Assembly (NCBI GenBank): GCA_947173495.1
Contig: CAMWFQ010000005.1
Location: 1 to 64,000, forward strand
From: an uncultured Lachnospiraceae bacterium
Lineage (GTDB): Bacteria; Bacillota; Clostridia; Lachnospirales; Lachnospiraceae
Length of the DNA stretch: 64,000 nucleotides
Direction: 5' to 3'
The position numbers and the translations under genes are program-made. The notes beneath the pieces are model-generated. The model was not told the origin of the DNA and ran no database searches. It saw nothing but the letters and a program-made list of their open reading frames with translations. Below, piece by piece: positions 43,583 to 52,219 of the stretch (within the stretch, counting starts at the first letter, position 1; each line of letters starts with the position of its first letter).

Positions 43583-44090
43583 AAAAGAAAAGAAAGAAGG
43601 GTATCGGGCGGACTGGTTATGTTATCAGATTGGAAAGGGAATCTGGCTGCCCTTTTGTCTTGGCGGGATCTGGTTTGCCCAAAGAGGGTATGACAGGTAT
43701 GGAACGCAGATGACATGTGCGGTTCGCAGGATATGCGGATTTCCCTGCCCCGGATGCGGTGGGACCAGAGCATTTTACTATCTGTTTAAAGGAGAACTGA
43801 TAAGAAGTCTCCGGCTGAATCCGGCGGTCTTATTTGGATTATTTGCCTATCTTCATTTTATGCTTCTGTATTTTTACCGGAAACGAAAAGCGTATATAAG
43901 TGGAAAATCGAGCAGGGAAGATTCCTTCCCCTGCTTACGCCCAGGGGGCATGCTGCGCGGGCGGCAGATTTCCACATATACCCCTGCGCAAAAAGAAATC
44001 CATATGCGGTATTATGCATATGGATTTCTTGGAGTTATTCTGATCCAGTGGCTGATTAAAATGATAAGTTTTTTTCTGTCTGTCGGCTGA
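43566..44090 (+). CDS. DUF2752 membrane protein carrying an in-frame repeat insertion
   Basis: 174 residues with the DUF2752 signature CPGCGGTRAF (61-70, preceded by ICGFP) and three likely helices at about 24-40, 86-104 and 150-172. Residues about 114-142 (from KSSREDS to TYTPAQ) are encoded by a B palindrome plus a D module of the dispersed repeat family, read in frame between the second and third helix. Family members normally have a short loop here. The start is uncertain: ATG at 43566 lies inside the upstream gene without a clear ribosome binding site, and a GTG at 43524 is an alternative. Genes for DUF2752 and DUF4190 proteins are often adjacent. Confidence 0.78.
   Translation: MNSIIKKEKKEGYRADWLCYQIGKGIWLPFCLGGIWFAQRGYDRYGTQMTCAVRRICGFPCPGCGGTRAFYYLFKGELIRSLRLNPAVLFGLFAYLHFMLLYFYRKRKAYISGKSSREDSFPCLRPGGMLRGRQISTYTPAQKEIHMRYYAYGFLGVILIQWLIKMISFFLSVG
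43905..43990 (+). repeat. Modules B and D inside a coding sequence
   Basis: Module B (ATCGAGCAGGGAAG...CTTCCCCTGCTT) at 43905-43936 and module D at 43953-43990. The latter differs from 17294-17330 at few positions. The right arm of B is slightly decayed compared with the perfect copy at 3554. Confidence 0.75.
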
Positions 44091-44115
44091 ACGCTTCCAT
44101 CAAAACACTTTCGAT

Positions 44116-44745
44116 TCATTCTGCATCTTCAGAGCCCGGGGGATCTTCTACGAAGGATTCTTCACCGGAAGAATCTTCTCCGGAAGAATCTTCACCGGAA
44201 GAATCTTCCGGTGCACTCATATCTTCCGCAGAACCGGTATCTTCGGGCGCTTCAGTACCGGTTTCCCCGGCTGCGGTGTCATCGTCCTCGTAGGTAAAAA
44301 TTTCTTCCGGAATATTTCCATGCAAAATAGAGATGATGTACTGGAGCCGTATGTTGGCACACTCATAATTCTGACGGGCGGCGTCTTCCAGAGAAGCATT
44401 GAAGCTTTCGCCTTCATAAGCCTGGTGATAAAGGGAAACAGCCTCCGACATATATTCACTGGCTTCAGAGGCAAGGTCCGCTACGCCTGGAAAGCCGTCA
44501 GGAACCTCAAGGGAAGCCATCTGCTGAAAGGAAGTATCCATGGAATCCAAAAGAGCGAGCAGATCGGAGACGGCTGTTTCGGATTCGGGGTTGCCCGCAA
44601 GAGCGTTGATAGACGAGTCAAAAATTTTAATATTTTCAAAAAACTGATTCATGTTGGCTTTGTAATTCTCAAGTTCAGCACTTTTCCCGCAGCCGGTCAT
44701 GATAAAGATAAGTAAAAAACAAAATATAAGCCTGAGGTTTTTCAA
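44116..44745 (-). CDS. Putative lipoprotein with acidic repeat tail
   Basis: 209 residues: signal peptide with lipobox (LLIFIMTGC, lipid on the Cys), a helical region with heptad-like spacing (about 25-140) and a disordered acidic tail with four copies of a five-residue Glu-Asp-Ser-Ser-Gly-like unit encoded by 15-bp DNA repeats. I do not recognise the central domain. No ligand-binding motif was found. Minus strand, convergent with the DUF2752 gene. Confidence 0.72.
   Translation of the reverse strand: MKNLRLIFCFLLIFIMTGCGKSAELENYKANMNQFFENIKIFDSSINALAGNPESETAVSDLLALLDSMDTSFQQMASLEVPDGFPGVADLASEASEYMSEAVSLYHQAYEGESFNASLEDAARQNYECANIRLQYIISILHGNIPEEIFTYEDDDTAAGETGTEAPEDTGSAEDMSAPEDSSGEDSSGEDSSGEESFVEDPPGSEDAE
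44152..44209 (+). repeat. 15-bp tandem repeats in the lipoprotein tail
   Basis: Four consecutive units of the type GGAAGAATCTTCACC (44152-44166, 44167-44181, 44182-44196, 44197-44209). Unit length is a multiple of three, so copy-number change would alter tail length without a frameshift. Confidence 0.8.
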
Positions 44746-44861
44746 AGTGATTTCTCCCTGCCTGTCATTTTATCCATTATTAAGGTATCACAGATGATGT
44801 CTGAAAGCAAGGAATATGAAGAAAGTTTAATGTTTTTGGAGAAAAATGATATATTTGTAAA

Positions 44862-44890
44862 TTGTAGTTTTTATAAATTTATGGTAACAT
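44862..44890 (+). promoter_or_regulatory. Possible promoter of metH
   Basis: TTGTAG at 44862-44867, 17-base spacer, TAACAT at 44885-44890. This is a weak match; no SAM or cobalamin riboswitch was recognised before metH. Confidence 0.4.
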
Positions 44891-44955
44891 TGATAAATGA
44901 TGCTGAGAAATAAGGAATTTAACCAGTCAAAAACAGCATAAAGCAGGAGGTCAAT

Positions 44956-47430
44956 GTGACAATTACCGAGTGGAAACAATATACAGAAAACAGGCTGATC
45001 TATCTGGATGGAGCAACGGGGTCTAATCTGATGAAGCAGGGAATGGGCGCAGGCACTTGCCCTGAAAAGTGGATCTTAGAGCATCCGGAAATCTTTCTGA
45101 AGCTGCAGAGGGCGTATGTGGAGGCGGGAAGTAACATTATTTATGCTCCTACCTTTACGGCCAATCGGATCAAGCTTGAGGAATACGGATTGGAGAATCA
45201 GCTGGAAGAGATGAACCGACGTCTGGTTTCTCTTTCAAAAGAGGCCGCCGGTTTGAAGGCGCTTGTGGCAGGCGATATTACCATGACTGGCAGGCAGCTC
45301 GCTCCGGCAGGAAATATGGATTTTGAGGAGCTGGTTGCAATTTATAAAGAGCAGATCGGTATTCTGGCCGATGCCGGTGTGGATGTGCTGGTGGTGGAAA
45401 CTATGATGAGTCTGCAGGAGACAAGGGCTGCTCTGATTGCGGCGAAGGAGGTCTGCGAGCTTCCGGTTATGACCACACTCACTTTTGAGCCGGATGGAAG
45501 AACGCTTTTTGGTACGGATGCAGTGACGGCGGCGGTAACACTGGAGAAGCTGGGAGCCTGTGCGGTTGGGGCAAACTGCTCTACTGGTCCTGAAAAAATG
45601 AGAGAGCTGATCCGGGAGATCTCCCGGGCAGTATCCGTGCCGGTGATTGCCAAGCCCAATGCGGGAATGCCTTCTTTGAACGAAGAGGGAGAAACCGTCT
45701 ATGACAGAGAGCCGGAGGAATTTGCCGTTGAAATGACAGAGCTGGTGAAGGCAGGCGCCGGCATATTGGGCGGATGCTGTGGGACCGGCCCTCAATACAT
45801 TAAAAAGCTTGTGGAAGCCACAAAGGGAATGAAACCCATTAAAAGAGAAGCGACGGGGATACGCTATCTCTCAAGTGAGCGGAAAACGGTGGCTTTCGGG
45901 CCGGATTCGCCGTTTATGATTATTGGAGAGCGTATTAATCCCACCGGGAAAAAGAAGCTTCAGGAGGAGCTGCGCAGAAAAAGCCTTGACCTGGTATTAT
46001 CCTTTGCCGGTGAGCAGGAGGAATGCGGAGCTTCACTGCTGGATGTGAATATGGGCATGAGCGGTATTGATGAGAAGGAAATGATGCTTAAAGTGACAGA
46101 GGAGCTTTCACTGGCAACCAACCTTCCCCTCTGTATTGATTCCAGCCATGTGGATGTAATAGAGGCGGCTTTGCGCAGGTATCCGGGCAGGGCGCTGATC
46201 AATTCCATATCGGGAGAAAAGGAAAAGCTGGAGAAGCTTCTTCCCCTGGCGAAAAAATACGGGGCAATGTTTATCCTGCTCCCCCTTTCGGATAAAGGAC
46301 TTCCGGAAAATCTCGAGGAGAAGATCAGCATTATTGATCAGATCAGCAAAGAAGCGCTGTCACTTGGTATGACAAAGGAAGATATTATCGTAGATGGACT
46401 GGTAACGACAGCGGGAGCAAATCCGAAAGCGGCGGGGGAGGTTCTTGAAACCATCCGGTATTGCAGGGAAAATGGTTTTGCCACAGTCTGCGGCCTTTCC
46501 AATATTTCCTTTGGCCTGCCTGAAAGAAGTTTTATAAATACAGCCTTTCTTACTATGGCGATTCGTGAAGGTCTTACCATGGCCATTGCAAATCCTTCCC
46601 AGAATCTCCTGGTTAATATTGCCTGCGCCTCCGATCTTTTGTTGAATAAGGAAGGGGCGGATACCCGCTATATTGAGCAGATGGCATTATATCAGGAGAA
46701 AAAAGCGACGCAGGGCGTTTTAAATCCGGTTCCGGGAGACCAGCCCCGGCGTTTCGAAGAAATCAGGGAAGAAAAAGCGCCCGGAGAGAGCGGCTCTGCT
46801 ATCACAAAACATCCGATTTATCAGGATGTCCTCAAGGGGAACCGCAGAAAGATTGAGGAACATACCAGGGCAGCCCTTGAGAGCGGAGATAATGCCTCAG
46901 CATTGCTGAATGAATTTCTGATTCCTGCTATCAACGAAGTGGGAGATCTGTTTGATAAAGGAAAATATTTTCTTCCTCAGCTGATTGCCAGTGCGGAAGC
47001 CATGAAGATTTCCATTGAGTATCTGGAGCCGTTCCTTGCGGAGAAAGAACAGGAGGCGGAAATGCCAGTGGTGGTAATCGCTACGGTGGCCGGCGATATT
47101 CATGATATTGGAAAAAATCTGGTAGCTCTTATGCTGAAAAACCAGGGGTTCCGGGTGATGGATCTGGGGAAGGATGTTCCAAGGGAGACCATTGTGGAGG
47201 CAGCTGTCCGGAATCATGCCGCAATCATTGCGCTTTCAGCGCTCATGACCACCACGATGCAGGAAATGAAGCGGGTGGTAGAGTATGCGAAACAAAAACG
47301 TGTAAAGGCAAAGATTATGATTGGCGGCGCGGTGATCACACCGGAATATGCCAGGGAAATCGGCGCTGATGCATATTCAAAAGATGCGGCAGATGCCGTC
47401 AGGACAGCCCGCCGGCTTATAGAAGGATGA
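44956..47430 (+). CDS. metH: Cobalamin-dependent methionine synthase (no reactivation domain)
   Basis: Transfers methyl from methyl-tetrahydrofolate to homocysteine through cobalamin. 824 residues with three modules: homocysteine-binding barrel (about 1-290, zinc cysteines in GANCS and LGGCCGTG), pterin-binding barrel (about 310-590, IGERINPTGKKKLQEEL, DVNMG and CIDSS), and B12 cap plus Rossmann domain (about 620-824) with GDIHDIGKNLVALML, whose His ligates cobalt. The C-terminal SAM-binding reactivation domain of E. coli MetH is absent; in Clostridia a separate activation protein serves, and none is in this window. The start is GTG with AGGAGG upstream. Confidence 0.95.
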   Translation: MTITEWKQYTENRLIYLDGATGSNLMKQGMGAGTCPEKWILEHPEIFLKLQRAYVEAGSNIIYAPTFTANRIKLEEYGLENQLEEMNRRLVSLSKEAAGLKALVAGDITMTGRQLAPAGNMDFEELVAIYKEQIGILADAGVDVLVVETMMSLQETRAALIAAKEVCELPVMTTLTFEPDGRTLFGTDAVTAAVTLEKLGACAVGANCSTGPEKMRELIREISRAVSVPVIAKPNAGMPSLNEEGETVYDREPEEFAVEMTELVKAGAGILGGCCGTGPQYIKKLVEATKGMKPIKREATGIRYLSSERKTVAFGPDSPFMIIGERINPTGKKKLQEELRRKSLDLVLSFAGEQEECGASLLDVNMGMSGIDEKEMMLKVTEELSLATNLPLCIDSSHVDVIEAALRRYPGRALINSISGEKEKLEKLLPLAKKYGAMFILLPLSDKGLPENLEEKISIIDQISKEALSLGMTKEDIIVDGLVTTAGANPKAAGEVLETIRYCRENGFATVCGLSNISFGLPERSFINTAFLTMAIREGLTMAIANPSQNLLVNIACASDLLLNKEGADTRYIEQMALYQEKKATQGVLNPVPGDQPRRFEEIREEKAPGESGSAITKHPIYQDVLKGNRRKIEEHTRAALESGDNASALLNEFLIPAINEVGDLFDKGKYFLPQLIASAEAMKISIEYLEPFLAEKEQEAEMPVVVIATVAGDIHDIGKNLVALMLKNQGFRVMDLGKDVPRETIVEAAVRNHAAIIALSALMTTTMQEMKRVVEYAKQKRVKAKIMIGGAVITPEYAREIGADAYSKDAADAVRTARRLIEG

Positions 47431-47510
47431 GAGCAATGGGGCCGGGCTTCATGTACTTTCTACCGCTCTGAATTAGATAACATATGTAATATGAAGGAAA
47501 TGAATGGAAA

Positions 47511-47972
47511 ATGAATCAAAATTATGAAGAAATTAAAGAAATCCTGCAAAATGAGCCTGAAAATCCTGCAAAAGAAGAGCTGCTGACCCGTCTGGCCGCC
47601 AATTCTGAAAAGCAATTGTTCTATGCGAGGCTCAGGACATTGATTCTGCTGGCCGCCGTTGCCGTTATGGTTTTGTGTCTGGTAATGATCGTGCCGGCAG
47701 TACTCAGAAGTATTTATCAGGCGGATGAGCTAATGGACCAGGTGTCGGAGACACTTGCCCTTGCGGATCAGGCGATTGCAAGTGTGACAGAGATGAGTGA
47801 TTCCATAACGGAAATCGGAGAAAATATGGATACCTTTCTGGAGGATAATGCAGAAAATGCCGCGGGAGTTATGGAAAAGATAGAGGCTGTGGATTTTGAG
47901 GGACTGAATAAGGCGATCCGGGATCTGGGCGATGTGGTAGAGCCTATTGCAAAGCTTTTTAATAAATTTTAA
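47511..47972 (+). CDS. Unknown bitopic membrane protein with coiled coil
   Basis: 153 residues: cytoplasmic N-terminus (about 1-42), one membrane helix (about 43-68, LILLAAVAVMVLCLVMIVPAVL) and a predicted coiled-coil extracytoplasmic part (MDQVSETLALADQAIASVTEMSDSITEIGENM...). The last part contains a receptor-like heptad pattern but no known domain. Ribosome binding site GAAGGAAATGAATGG is modest. It lies between metH and ilvB and ends 44 bases before ilvB, perhaps cotranscribed with it. Confidence 0.65.
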   Translation: MNQNYEEIKEILQNEPENPAKEELLTRLAANSEKQLFYARLRTLILLAAVAVMVLCLVMIVPAVLRSIYQADELMDQVSETLALADQAIASVTEMSDSITEIGENMDTFLEDNAENAAGVMEKIEAVDFEGLNKAIRDLGDVVEPIAKLFNKF

Positions 47973-48016
47973 GTCAAATGCCGCGAAGGCTGGTTTTTAA
48001 TGAAAGGATGAGAAAA

Positions 48017-49648
48017 ATGACAGGAGCAGATGCAATTGTAAAATGTTTGGAAGAAGAAGGTGTGGAATATGTATTTGGCTATCCGGGAGTGGCCATCTGT
48101 CCCTTCTATAACAGTATTTTAAGTTCACCTATTCAGACGGTTCTGATCAGAACCGAGCAGAATGCCGCCCATGCGGCCAGCGGATTTTACAGGGTTTCCG
48201 GAAAGGTCGGAGTCTGTGCTGTGACGTCAGGACCGGGCGCTACGAATGTGATCACGGGAGTTGCCACGGCCTTTGCGGACAGTATCCCCATGATCTGTAT
48301 TACCGGACAGGTCAAGTCAGAGCTGATCGGCAGCGATGTCTTTCAGGAGGCGGATATTACAGGCGCTGTGGAATCTTTTGTGAAATACAGTTATCTGGTG
48401 AAGGATGTAAATGAAATTCCCCGGATTTTCAAAGAGGCGTTTCATATTGCAAATACAGGAAGAAAAGGACCGGTTTTAATTGATGTGCCGATTGATATCC
48501 AGAATGCGGATCTGAAGAAATTTGTGTATCCTGAAAGCGTACATATGCGTACCTATAAACCTACTGTGAGGGGCAATATGGTGCAGATCAAAAAGGTTGC
48601 CGCAGAGCTGGAAAAGGCCGTAAGACCCCTTATCTGCGCGGGCGGAGGAATTCTTCTTTCAGGAGGCGAGAAAGAACTTCTTGCTTTTGCTGAAAAACAT
48701 CAGGTACCGGTGGTTTCGACTATGATGGGAATCGGAACACTGCCCACAAAACATCCTCTGTATTTCGGCATGGTGGGGAATAATGGAAAGCCTTACGCGA
48801 ACCGGGCCATGAATGAATCGGATCTCCTGATCATGGTAGGAGCAAGAGTGGCAGACCGTGCGGTGAACCAGCCGGATGTGATCACTGCCAATAAAGTGTT
48901 GATTCATATCGATGTGGATCCGGCGGAAATCGGCAAAAATGTAGGACCTGCCATTCCATTGGTGGGAGACGCAAAATATATTTTTGAGGATCTTCTTCAG
49001 CAGGAGATTACCTGTGCGCATTCGGACAGCCGGCATGAAGAGTGGATCAGAACTTTAAGTGAATACAGGGAGACTATGGAGCGGAAAAGAAATCCCAATC
49101 CCGCCTATGTGGATCCGGCCGGCTTTATTACAATGCTCTCCGAAAAAATGCAGGAGGATGGAATCTATGTTGCGGATGTAGGCCAGAATCAGATCTGGTC
49201 CTGCGGTTATCATGTCGTGAAGAAAGGGAGATTTTTAACCTCCGGCGGAATGGGAACCATGGGCTATTCCATTCCCGCCGCTATGGGGGCGAAGCTGGCG
49301 GAAAAAGAGAAGCAGGTGATCGCTGTGTGCGGAGACGGTTCTTTCCAGATGTCCATGATGGAGCTCGCCACGATGCGGCAGCATCAGGTACCGGTCAAAA
49401 TTGTTGTGCTGAAAAATAACTATCTGGGAATGGTGAGAGAATTTCAGCATTATAACTATAAGGATCACTATTCTGTGGTGGATTTGTCAGGAAGCCCGGA
49501 TCTCGAAAAGCTTTCAGGAGCCTATGATATGAAATTCCTGCGCCTTGAGAATATGGAGAAGGCGGAGGAAATTCTGGATGAGTTTCTGAAAGAGGATGAA
49601 TCCGTGCTGCTGGAATGCATCATTGATCCTATGGATCTGGTAAATTAG
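48017..49648 (+). CDS. ilvB: Acetolactate synthase large subunit
   Basis: ThDP enzyme making 2-acetolactate or 2-aceto-2-hydroxybutyrate for Val, Leu and Ile. 543 residues with the catalytic Glu E47 in IRTEQNAAHAASGF, the GYPGVAICP region, FAD-type beta domain (AELEKAVRPLICAGGG) and the ThDP/Mg motif GDGSFQMSMMELATM...VVLKNNYLGMV. The ATG at 48017 is preferred (AAAGGATG upstream) to in-frame upstream ATGs. It heads the branched-chain cluster ilvB-ilvN-ilvN2-ilvC-leuC-leuD. No ilvD, leuA or leuB is in the window. Confidence 0.94.
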   Translation: MTGADAIVKCLEEEGVEYVFGYPGVAICPFYNSILSSPIQTVLIRTEQNAAHAASGFYRVSGKVGVCAVTSGPGATNVITGVATAFADSIPMICITGQVKSELIGSDVFQEADITGAVESFVKYSYLVKDVNEIPRIFKEAFHIANTGRKGPVLIDVPIDIQNADLKKFVYPESVHMRTYKPTVRGNMVQIKKVAAELEKAVRPLICAGGGILLSGGEKELLAFAEKHQVPVVSTMMGIGTLPTKHPLYFGMVGNNGKPYANRAMNESDLLIMVGARVADRAVNQPDVITANKVLIHIDVDPAEIGKNVGPAIPLVGDAKYIFEDLLQQEITCAHSDSRHEEWIRTLSEYRETMERKRNPNPAYVDPAGFITMLSEKMQEDGIYVADVGQNQIWSCGYHVVKKGRFLTSGGMGTMGYSIPAAMGAKLAEKEKQVIAVCGDGSFQMSMMELATMRQHQVPVKIVVLKNNYLGMVREFQHYNYKDHYSVVDLSGSPDLEKLSGAYDMKFLRLENMEKAEEILDEFLKEDESVLLECIIDPMDLVN

Positions 49649-49651
49649 GAA

Positions 49652-49755
49652 GCAAGAATGGAGGTTTACTATGAAAGTCAGGGACTTTCATAGCATGGAT
49701 GGCCATGCGGCCCGTGAAAGCGGCAGGCTGAGCAAGATGGAGGTTTACTATGAAA
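49652..49755 (+). repeat. Direct repeat of the ilvN translation start region
   Basis: AAGAATGGAGGTTTACTATGAAA (49654-49676) is repeated, less one base, as AAGATGGAGGTTTACTATGAAA (49733-49754), both with GGAGG and an ATG. The second is the ilvN start. The 54 bases between contain the palindrome ATGAAAGTC/GACTTTCAT. The first ATG (49671) opens a 54-codon frame that ends at 49835 inside ilvN in a different frame, so initiation there could compete with ilvN. Confidence 0.7.
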
Positions 49756-50235
49756 AAAATATATTCCGTACTGGTGGAAAACCGTTCCGGTGTGTTGTGC
49801 AAGGTTGCAGGACTTTTTTCAAGGCGCAGCTTTAACATTGATTCTCTTGCAGTGGGAGAGACCGATGACAGTGCCGTTTCCTGTATGACGATCGTGAGCA
49901 GCGGGGACAAACGTACCATAGAGCAGATCGAAAAGCAGCTGAATAAAAAGCTGGATGTAATTAAGGTAAAGACCTTTGACGAGGAGAGCAGCATCAGCAG
50001 AGAGCTGCTTCTGATGAAGGTAAAATATAACAAGAGCAACCGCAGGGATATTATGGAGATCTGTGAGATCATGAATGCGCAGATTGTGGATATGTCCAAG
50101 AATCTGATGCTGATTCAGATGTGTGATATTCCTGAACGGATCCAGCTTCTGATCAGTATGTTCAAGTCGGTAAGCATCGTGGAGGTGGCCCGGACCGGGA
50201 CTCTGGCCCTTCAGAAATGCCGGGAAACGGATTAA
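49750..50235 (+). CDS. ilvN: Acetolactate synthase small (regulatory) subunit, copy 1
   Basis: 161 residues: N-terminal ACT domain (KKIYSVLVENRSGVLCKVAGLFSRRSFNIDSLAVGETDD, about 1-75) and the C-terminal small-subunit domain (about 80-158). It activates IlvB and gives valine feedback control. The start at 49750 has GGAGG 5 bases upstream, itself part of a duplicated start region. A second, clearly different small subunit follows 106 bases later. Confidence 0.9.
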   Translation: MKKIYSVLVENRSGVLCKVAGLFSRRSFNIDSLAVGETDDSAVSCMTIVSSGDKRTIEQIEKQLNKKLDVIKVKTFDEESSISRELLLMKVKYNKSNRRDIMEICEIMNAQIVDMSKNLMLIQMCDIPERIQLLISMFKSVSIVEVARTGTLALQKCRETD

Positions 50236-50284
50236 GAACTGACTATAAGCATAAAATAAATCAATAGGCCATTAATTCAGTACG

Positions 50285-50313
50285 TTGACTTTTGATGGGG
50301 ATATTGATAGAAT
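50285..50313 (+). promoter_or_regulatory. Internal promoter before the second ilvN
   Basis: TTGACT at 50285-50290, 17-base spacer, TAGAAT at 50308-50313. It would make a short-leader transcript of the second ilvN and ilvC. Confidence 0.7.
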
Positions 50314-50341
50314 ATCCTTTGGATATTTAGGAGGGAATGAA

Positions 50342-50839
50342 GTGAACAGAAAAGTTTTTCAGCTTTTAGTAGATAATACGGCGGGTGTACTGAGCCGGAT
50401 CTCAGGTCTTTTCTCAAGAAGAGGTTATAATATTGAGAGTATTACGGCAGGTATTACGTCGGATGAGCGTTACACCAGGATTACCATTGTAACTTCAGGA
50501 GACGATGAGATTCTGGATCAGATTGAAAAGCAGGTGGCCAAGCTGGTAGATGTGCGTAATATTAAGGAGCTGGCACCGGATAACAGCGTATACCGGGAAC
50601 TTGTACTGATTAAAGTGAAGGCGGGAAATGAAGACCGGCAGGGGATTATTGCAGTGGCCGATATCTTCCGGGCTAAAATCGTTGATGTGGCGCCTGACAG
50701 CCTTATTATTGAGCTTACCGGCAATCAGAGTAAAATCGACGCGTTCATCAGCCTTCTTGCCGGCTATGAGATTCTGGAGATTGCCAGAACAGGTATTGCA
50801 GGACTGGGAAGAGGAACGGAAACCGTTACTTATCTGTAA
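50342..50839 (+). CDS. Acetolactate synthase small subunit, copy 2
   Basis: 165 residues with the same two-domain layout as copy 1: ACT domain (NRKVFQLLVDNTAGVLSRISGLFSRRGYNIESITAGITSDE) and C-terminal domain ending in ARTGIAGLGRG. The ACT motif is closer to the common bacterial IlvN/IlvH consensus than copy 1. The start is GTG at 50342 with GGAGGG 6 bases upstream; the frame is open back to 50285 but that part overlaps the promoter. The two copies are diverged paralogues, so they may form IlvB holoenzymes with different feedback sensitivity. Confidence 0.9.
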   Translation: MNRKVFQLLVDNTAGVLSRISGLFSRRGYNIESITAGITSDERYTRITIVTSGDDEILDQIEKQVAKLVDVRNIKELAPDNSVYRELVLIKVKAGNEDRQGIIAVADIFRAKIVDVAPDSLIIELTGNQSKIDAFISLLAGYEILEIARTGIAGLGRGTETVTYL

Positions 50840-50856
50840 GATACAGTTGAGTATAG

Positions 50857-51894
<1,038 letters not shown>

Positions 51895-51942
51895 AGAATG
51901 TGAGCGGAATCAACGCTGACGTACTTCGTAAACCGGCTTATG

Positions 51943-51987
51943 TAAAAAGAGCTGATGACCAAATTAGTCAACAGCTCTTTTTTTTGA
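51943..51987 (+). terminator. Terminator after ilvC
   Basis: AAAAGAGCTG.TGAC pairs with GTCA.CAGCTCTTTT around AAATTA, followed by a run of Ts. Confidence 0.9.
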
Positions 51988-52057
51988 GATTTCATTTTTT
52001 GGATAATTGTGGTAAAATTCTTAATATAGAAATTATATTTATGCAGGGCAGCGCATA

Positions 52058-52178
52058 TTGACGATGAAAGATTGAAAATTATAGTTTTCAATCGCGAGAT
52101 TTGTGCCTGCGCGTTGCTTGACACAAACTTGTTAAGCATAGCTTTGCGCAACAAAGCAGCGCAGAAATGGAGTAAAAT
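52058..52178 (+). promoter_or_regulatory. Leader element L1 before the chemoreceptor gene
   Basis: First of three near-identical elements. A 5-prime hairpin GATTGAAAA/TTTTCAATC (52070-52093) is followed by P1 TTTGTG/CACAAA (52100-52127). The P1 loop CTGCGC.TGCTT pairs with AAGCA.GCGCAG (52154-52164), directly before AAATGGAG. Base changes in the first hairpin create TATAGT (52080-52085), 16 bases from TTGACG (52058-52063), a possible promoter absent from the other copies. The element's ATG (52179) opens a 14-codon frame ending ATGA at the receptor start. The rest of the 325-base gap after ilvC holds only the ilvC terminator and AT-rich sequence. Confidence 0.6.
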
Positions 52179-52219
52179 ATGATACTCCCTCAAAAAAAGA
52201 AAGAAAGAGAGGATCAGAG

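Noticed and set aside
44746-44955. SAM (S-box) or cobalamin riboswitch before metH
   Set aside because: No S-box or B12-box consensus; the region is AT-rich with only a weak promoter candidate.
45235-45795. 186-residue minus-strand frame opposite metH
   Set aside because: Antisense of the conserved homocysteine-binding domain; no start signal or family match.
51990-52060. Additional sigma-A promoter between the ilvC terminator and L1
   Set aside because: Several A/T-rich hexamers (TAAAAT, TATAGA) exist but none has a convincing -35 at 16-18 bases, so only the candidate inside L1 is reported.
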